Assembly: GCA_900555665.1 (NCBI GenBank)
Contig: USLX01000007.1
Span: forward strand, 1 to 31,015
DNA length: 31,015 bases
Direction: 5' to 3'
From: an uncultured Eubacteriales bacterium
Lineage (GTDB): Bacteria > Bacillota > Clostridia > Oscillospirales > Oscillospiraceae
Shown here in pieces: positions 28,443 to 31,015 of the stretch. A program made the position numbers and the translations under genes. A model generated the notes under the pieces. It had not been told where the DNA came from. It worked only from the letters and a program-made list of their open reading frames with translations, and did no database searches. Each line of letters opens with the position of its first letter. Position 1 is the stretch's first letter.

Positions 28443-29690
28443 ATGCGATTTGGCATCCACACGCTGGACGAATTTGACGTGTCCGGCAAAACCGTCCTCT
28501 GCCGCGTCGACATGAACCAGCCCGTCGACCGCGCAACCGACACCTTAAAGAGCACCGCCCGCATCGAGGCCTGCGTACCGACCATCCGGGAGCTGTCCGA
28601 TAAGGGCGCAAAGCTCGTGCTCCTGGCCCACCAGGGCAGCGACATCGAGTATAAAAATTTCTACTGCACCCGCCCGCACGCCAAAGTTCTCGAACGCCTT
28701 CTCGGCCGCCCGGTTCAGTGGATCGACGACGTCTGCGGCCCAACGGCCCGGCAGATGATCCGCGATCTGAAGGACGGCGAGATTCTCCTCCTGGACAACG
28801 TCCGCTACGTCTCCGAAGAGCAGACGCTCTTCGAGATGAAGCTGCAGCTCACCCACGAACAGCAGGCCAAGACGCTGCTTGTGGAAAAGCTCGCGCCGCT
28901 GGCAGATCTCTACGTCTGCGACGCCTTCGCCGCCGCCCACCGCGACCAGCCCAGCCTCTGCGGCTTTGAGCAGGTCCTCCCCTCGGCGATGGGCCGCCTG
29001 TTTGAAAAGGAATACTGCGTCATCTCCGAGCTCATGGCCTCCCCGGCCAAGCCGTGCGTGTTCGTGCTCGGCGGCTCGAAGATCTCTGACGCCTTTATGA
29101 TGATGGAAACCGTGCTCGGCAGCGGCGTGGCCGATACCGTCCTCACCGGCGGCCTCGTCGGCAACATCCTGCTCGCCGCCAAGGGCGAGGCCATCGGCCA
29201 GGGCAGCCTGGATTTCATCTGCAAGAGCAACTACGGCGAATTCATTGAAAAAGCCAAAACGATCTATGCCAAATACGCGGACAAGATCGTCCTCCCCGCC
29301 GACCTCGGCTATGTCGAAGACGGCGCGCGGAAGGAATGCAAAATCGGCGCCGTTCCCGCGGAGATCTGCGCGGTGGATGTCGGCAGTGAAACCGCCAAAC
29401 AGTACGAGTCCATCATTCTGGCCGCGAAGACTGTCTTCGTCAACGGCCCGATGGGCATTTTTGAAAAACCGGAGACCGAGCTCGGCACAAAGACCGTCTT
29501 CGAGGCGCTCGGCGCCTGCCCCGGCTATACTGTCGTCGGCGGCGGCGACAGCGTGACGGCCGCAGCCAAATATCAGGTCAAGGACAAGCTCGGCTACGTC
29601 TGCACCGGTGGTGGCGCGCTCATCCGCTTCCTCACCGGGGAAGAGCTCCCCGTGGTCAAAGCGCTGCGACACGCGGCCAAGGCCTTTTGA
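28443..29690 (+). CDS. pgk: archaeal-type phosphoglycerate kinase
   Basis: This 415-residue kinase converts 1,3-bisphosphoglycerate and ADP to 3-phosphoglycerate and ATP. Substrate-binding residues are in CRVDMNQP (20-27), LDNVRY (117-122) and DAFAAAHRDQPS (160-171). The nucleotide half has FVLGGSKISDA, FVNGPMGIFEKPE and VVGGGDS. LLAHQGSD (60-67) replaces the bacterial SHLGRP motif and, with APLADLYVCDAFAAAHR and VLPSAMGRLFEKE, matches archaeal PGKs. AGGAGG is 6 bases before the ATG at 28443; the frame open from 28392 covers the hairpin and is not the start. It lies between the archaeal-type GAPDH gene and larA, so the pair probably moved together. Confidence 0.9.
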   Translation: MRFGIHTLDEFDVSGKTVLCRVDMNQPVDRATDTLKSTARIEACVPTIRELSDKGAKLVLLAHQGSDIEYKNFYCTRPHAKVLERLLGRPVQWIDDVCGPTARQMIRDLKDGEILLLDNVRYVSEEQTLFEMKLQLTHEQQAKTLLVEKLAPLADLYVCDAFAAAHRDQPSLCGFEQVLPSAMGRLFEKEYCVISELMASPAKPCVFVLGGSKISDAFMMMETVLGSGVADTVLTGGLVGNILLAAKGEAIGQGSLDFICKSNYGEFIEKAKTIYAKYADKIVLPADLGYVEDGARKECKIGAVPAEICAVDVGSETAKQYESIILAAKTVFVNGPMGIFEKPETELGTKTVFEALGACPGYTVVGGGDSVTAAAKYQVKDKLGYVCTGGGALIRFLTGEELPVVKALRHAAKAF

Positions 29691-29700
29691 GGGCGCGCCG

Positions 29701-30957
29701 ATGAGACTGGAATTTGGATACGGGACCGGCGTGCAGATCGTGGACGTGCCGGATAAAAATGTGATGGATGTGCTCTATGCCAACCCGATGGAGCACGAGC
29801 GCCGCGGCGAAGACGCCGTCCGTTATGCGCTCCTGCACCCCATCGGCGCCCCACGCCTCTGCAAGCTGGCAAAACCGGGCCGGAAAGTCGCCATCATCGC
29901 CAGCGACATCTCCCGCCCCGTGCCGAGCTATGAGATCCTGCCCGCCATTCTGGATGAACTGAGTGCGGCCGGCTGCCGCGACGAGGATATCACCGTGGTC
30001 TTCGCCCTCGGCTCTCACCGCCACCATACAGAAGCGGAAAAGCAGCACCTCGCAGGGGAAGCTGTCTACCGCCGCGTGCGCTGCGTCGACTCCGACCCGG
30101 ATAACTGTATCCACCTCGGAACCACGAAAAACGGCACGCCCGTGGACGTCACGCGCACGGTTGCGGAGGCCGATTTCCGCATCTGCACCGGCAACATTGA
30201 ATTTCACTACTTCGCCGGCTATTCCGGCGGCGTCAAGGCCATCATGCCCGGCGTCTCCACCCCGGCGGCCATTCAGTCCAACCACAAGCTCATGGTGCAG
30301 GATGCCGCCTGCGCGGGCAACCTCGACACAAACCCGGTTCGTCAGGACATTGAAGAGGCTGGCCGTATCTGCGGCGTAGACTATCTCGTCAATGTCGTGC
30401 TCGACGAGCACAAGCATATCGTCTACGGTGTGGCCGGTGATGCAGTCCAGGCGCATCGGGCAGGCTGCGCCTACCTCGACCGGATGTACCGCAAGCCGAT
30501 TCCGGCGCGGGCAGACATCGTGCTGGTCTCCCAGGGCGGCGCGCCGAAGGACGCCAACCTCTACCAGACGCAGAAAGCGCTGGACAACGCAAAGCACGCC
30601 GTCAAAAAAGGCGGCACAATCATTCTGATTGGTGCTTGCAAGGAAGGCCTCGGCAGTGTAAAATTTGAACAGTGGCTGAAGGAAGCGCCGACCGCCCATT
30701 CGATGATCGACCGCGTGCACACACATTTCGAACTCGGCGGCCACAAGGCAGCCGCCATCGCCATGGTGCTGGAAAATGCACAGATCGATTTCGTCAGCGA
30801 ACTGCCGGATGACTTCGTCCGCAGCATTTTCCTGAATCCCCAGCCCAGTGCACAGGCCGCGCTGGAGCAAGCTTTCCAAAAATATGGACCGGAGGCCACC
30901 GTGCTTGCCATGCCGTTTGGCGGTGCAACGCTCCCGATCGCAATGAAACAGGAGTAA
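29701..30957 (+). CDS. larA: LarA-family nickel-dependent 2-hydroxyacid racemase/epimerase
   Basis: This 418-residue LarA homologue keeps all residues known in lactate racemase: Asp69 and Arg72 (ASDISRP), His106 (ALGSHRHH), His169 (EFHYFAGYSGG), the cofactor-linked Lys179 (GGVKAIMPGVS) and the nickel-binding His195 (SNHKLM). It should bind the nickel pincer nucleotide made by LarB/LarC/LarE, none of which is in the window. It starts 10 bases after pgk with a GAGGG site and is followed 6 bases later by malic enzyme. LarA relatives act on lactate, malate, other hydroxyacids and gluconate; the neighbour favours malate, which is inference. The protein is cytoplasmic and appears intact. Confidence 0.88.
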   Translation: MRLEFGYGTGVQIVDVPDKNVMDVLYANPMEHERRGEDAVRYALLHPIGAPRLCKLAKPGRKVAIIASDISRPVPSYEILPAILDELSAAGCRDEDITVVFALGSHRHHTEAEKQHLAGEAVYRRVRCVDSDPDNCIHLGTTKNGTPVDVTRTVAEADFRICTGNIEFHYFAGYSGGVKAIMPGVSTPAAIQSNHKLMVQDAACAGNLDTNPVRQDIEEAGRICGVDYLVNVVLDEHKHIVYGVAGDAVQAHRAGCAYLDRMYRKPIPARADIVLVSQGGAPKDANLYQTQKALDNAKHAVKKGGTIILIGACKEGLGSVKFEQWLKEAPTAHSMIDRVHTHFELGGHKAAAIAMVLENAQIDFVSELPDDFVRSIFLNPQPSAQAALEQAFQKYGPEATVLAMPFGGATLPIAMKQE

Positions 30958-30963
30958 CAAATC

Positions 30964-31015
30964 ATGGATTACGCAAAAGAATCGCTTCGCCTGCATGGCG
31001 AGTGGAAGGGCAAAT
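30964..31015 (+). CDS. malic enzyme, N-terminus only (cut by window end)
   Basis: Only 17 codons are visible: MDYAKESLRLHGEWKGK. This matches the start of bacterial NAD(P)-malic enzymes, whose N-terminus reads MDY.KESL.LH..W.GK. AGGAG lies 9 bases before the ATG and overlaps the end of larA, so the two are co-translated. The enzyme would oxidatively decarboxylate L-malate to pyruvate. The call rests on a short stretch and needs the downstream sequence. Confidence 0.7.
   Translation, partial: MDYAKESLRLHGEWKGK

Overview
The window looks like a chromosomal segment of a GC-rich gut-type clostridium, probably Oscillospirales. This is inferred from clostridial TTGACA/TATAAT promoters, strong AGGAGG ribosome binding sites, S-layer homology (SLH) surface proteins, a ferredoxin-dependent 2-oxoacid oxidoreductase, MetA/MetY methionine synthesis and abundant intergenic hairpin repeats. 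I see no rRNA, tRNA, CRISPR array or prophage. About 26 protein genes are supported, two of them cut by the window edges.

Layout. (1) 1-6559, + strand: amino-acid and 2-oxoacid metabolism. It holds the three-subunit 2-oxoacid:ferredoxin oxidoreductase (the first gene is truncated at its 5' end), an overlapping omega-amidase-like nitrilase, then a branched-chain aminotransferase, MetY and MetA. A small TA-flanked inverted-repeat element (MITE-like) sits exactly on the metA stop codon. (2) 6862-8649: a phosphoglucose-isomerase-like protein that has lost the active-site residues, and a small P-loop protein, each with its own promoter. (3) 8884-15857: three small regulator-plus-membrane modules: GntR/ABC ATPase/permease (-), AbrB-like/ABC ATPase/permease (+), and GntR/DUF5808-type membrane protein (-). 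A zinc-finger gene and truA lie between them. Each regulator has a promoter overlapped by an inverted repeat, so autoregulation is likely. (4) 15984-16574: a deoxynucleoside kinase, followed by about 0.7 kb without a credible gene. (5) 17312-25965, - strand: a three-gene surface operon. It encodes a cohesin-SLH anchor, a small secreted dockerin protein, and a 2274-residue MBG/Big-domain protein with a cohesin-like N-terminus and C-terminal SLH repeats. (6) 26264-31015, + strand: a DeoR-family regulator, then an archaeal-type GAPDH, an archaeal-type PGK, a LarA-family nickel racemase and the start of a malic enzyme.

How the parts fit. The surface operon has every component for a non-enzymatic cohesin-dockerin assembly fixed to the cell wall by SLH domains. 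The last operon joins triose-phosphate oxidation to 3-phosphoglycerate with a 2-hydroxyacid racemase and malic enzyme. This suggests a route that feeds the wrong malate enantiomer into pyruvate. Several intergenic regions carry copies of a composite GC-rich hairpin repeat, one of which seems to serve as the truA terminator.

The strongest leads are the cohesin/dockerin/SLH operon, the archaeal-type GAPDH-PGK pair with LarA and malic enzyme, the apparently catalytically dead PGI homologue, and the element at the metA stop. All family calls come from reading motifs by eye; no database search was run.
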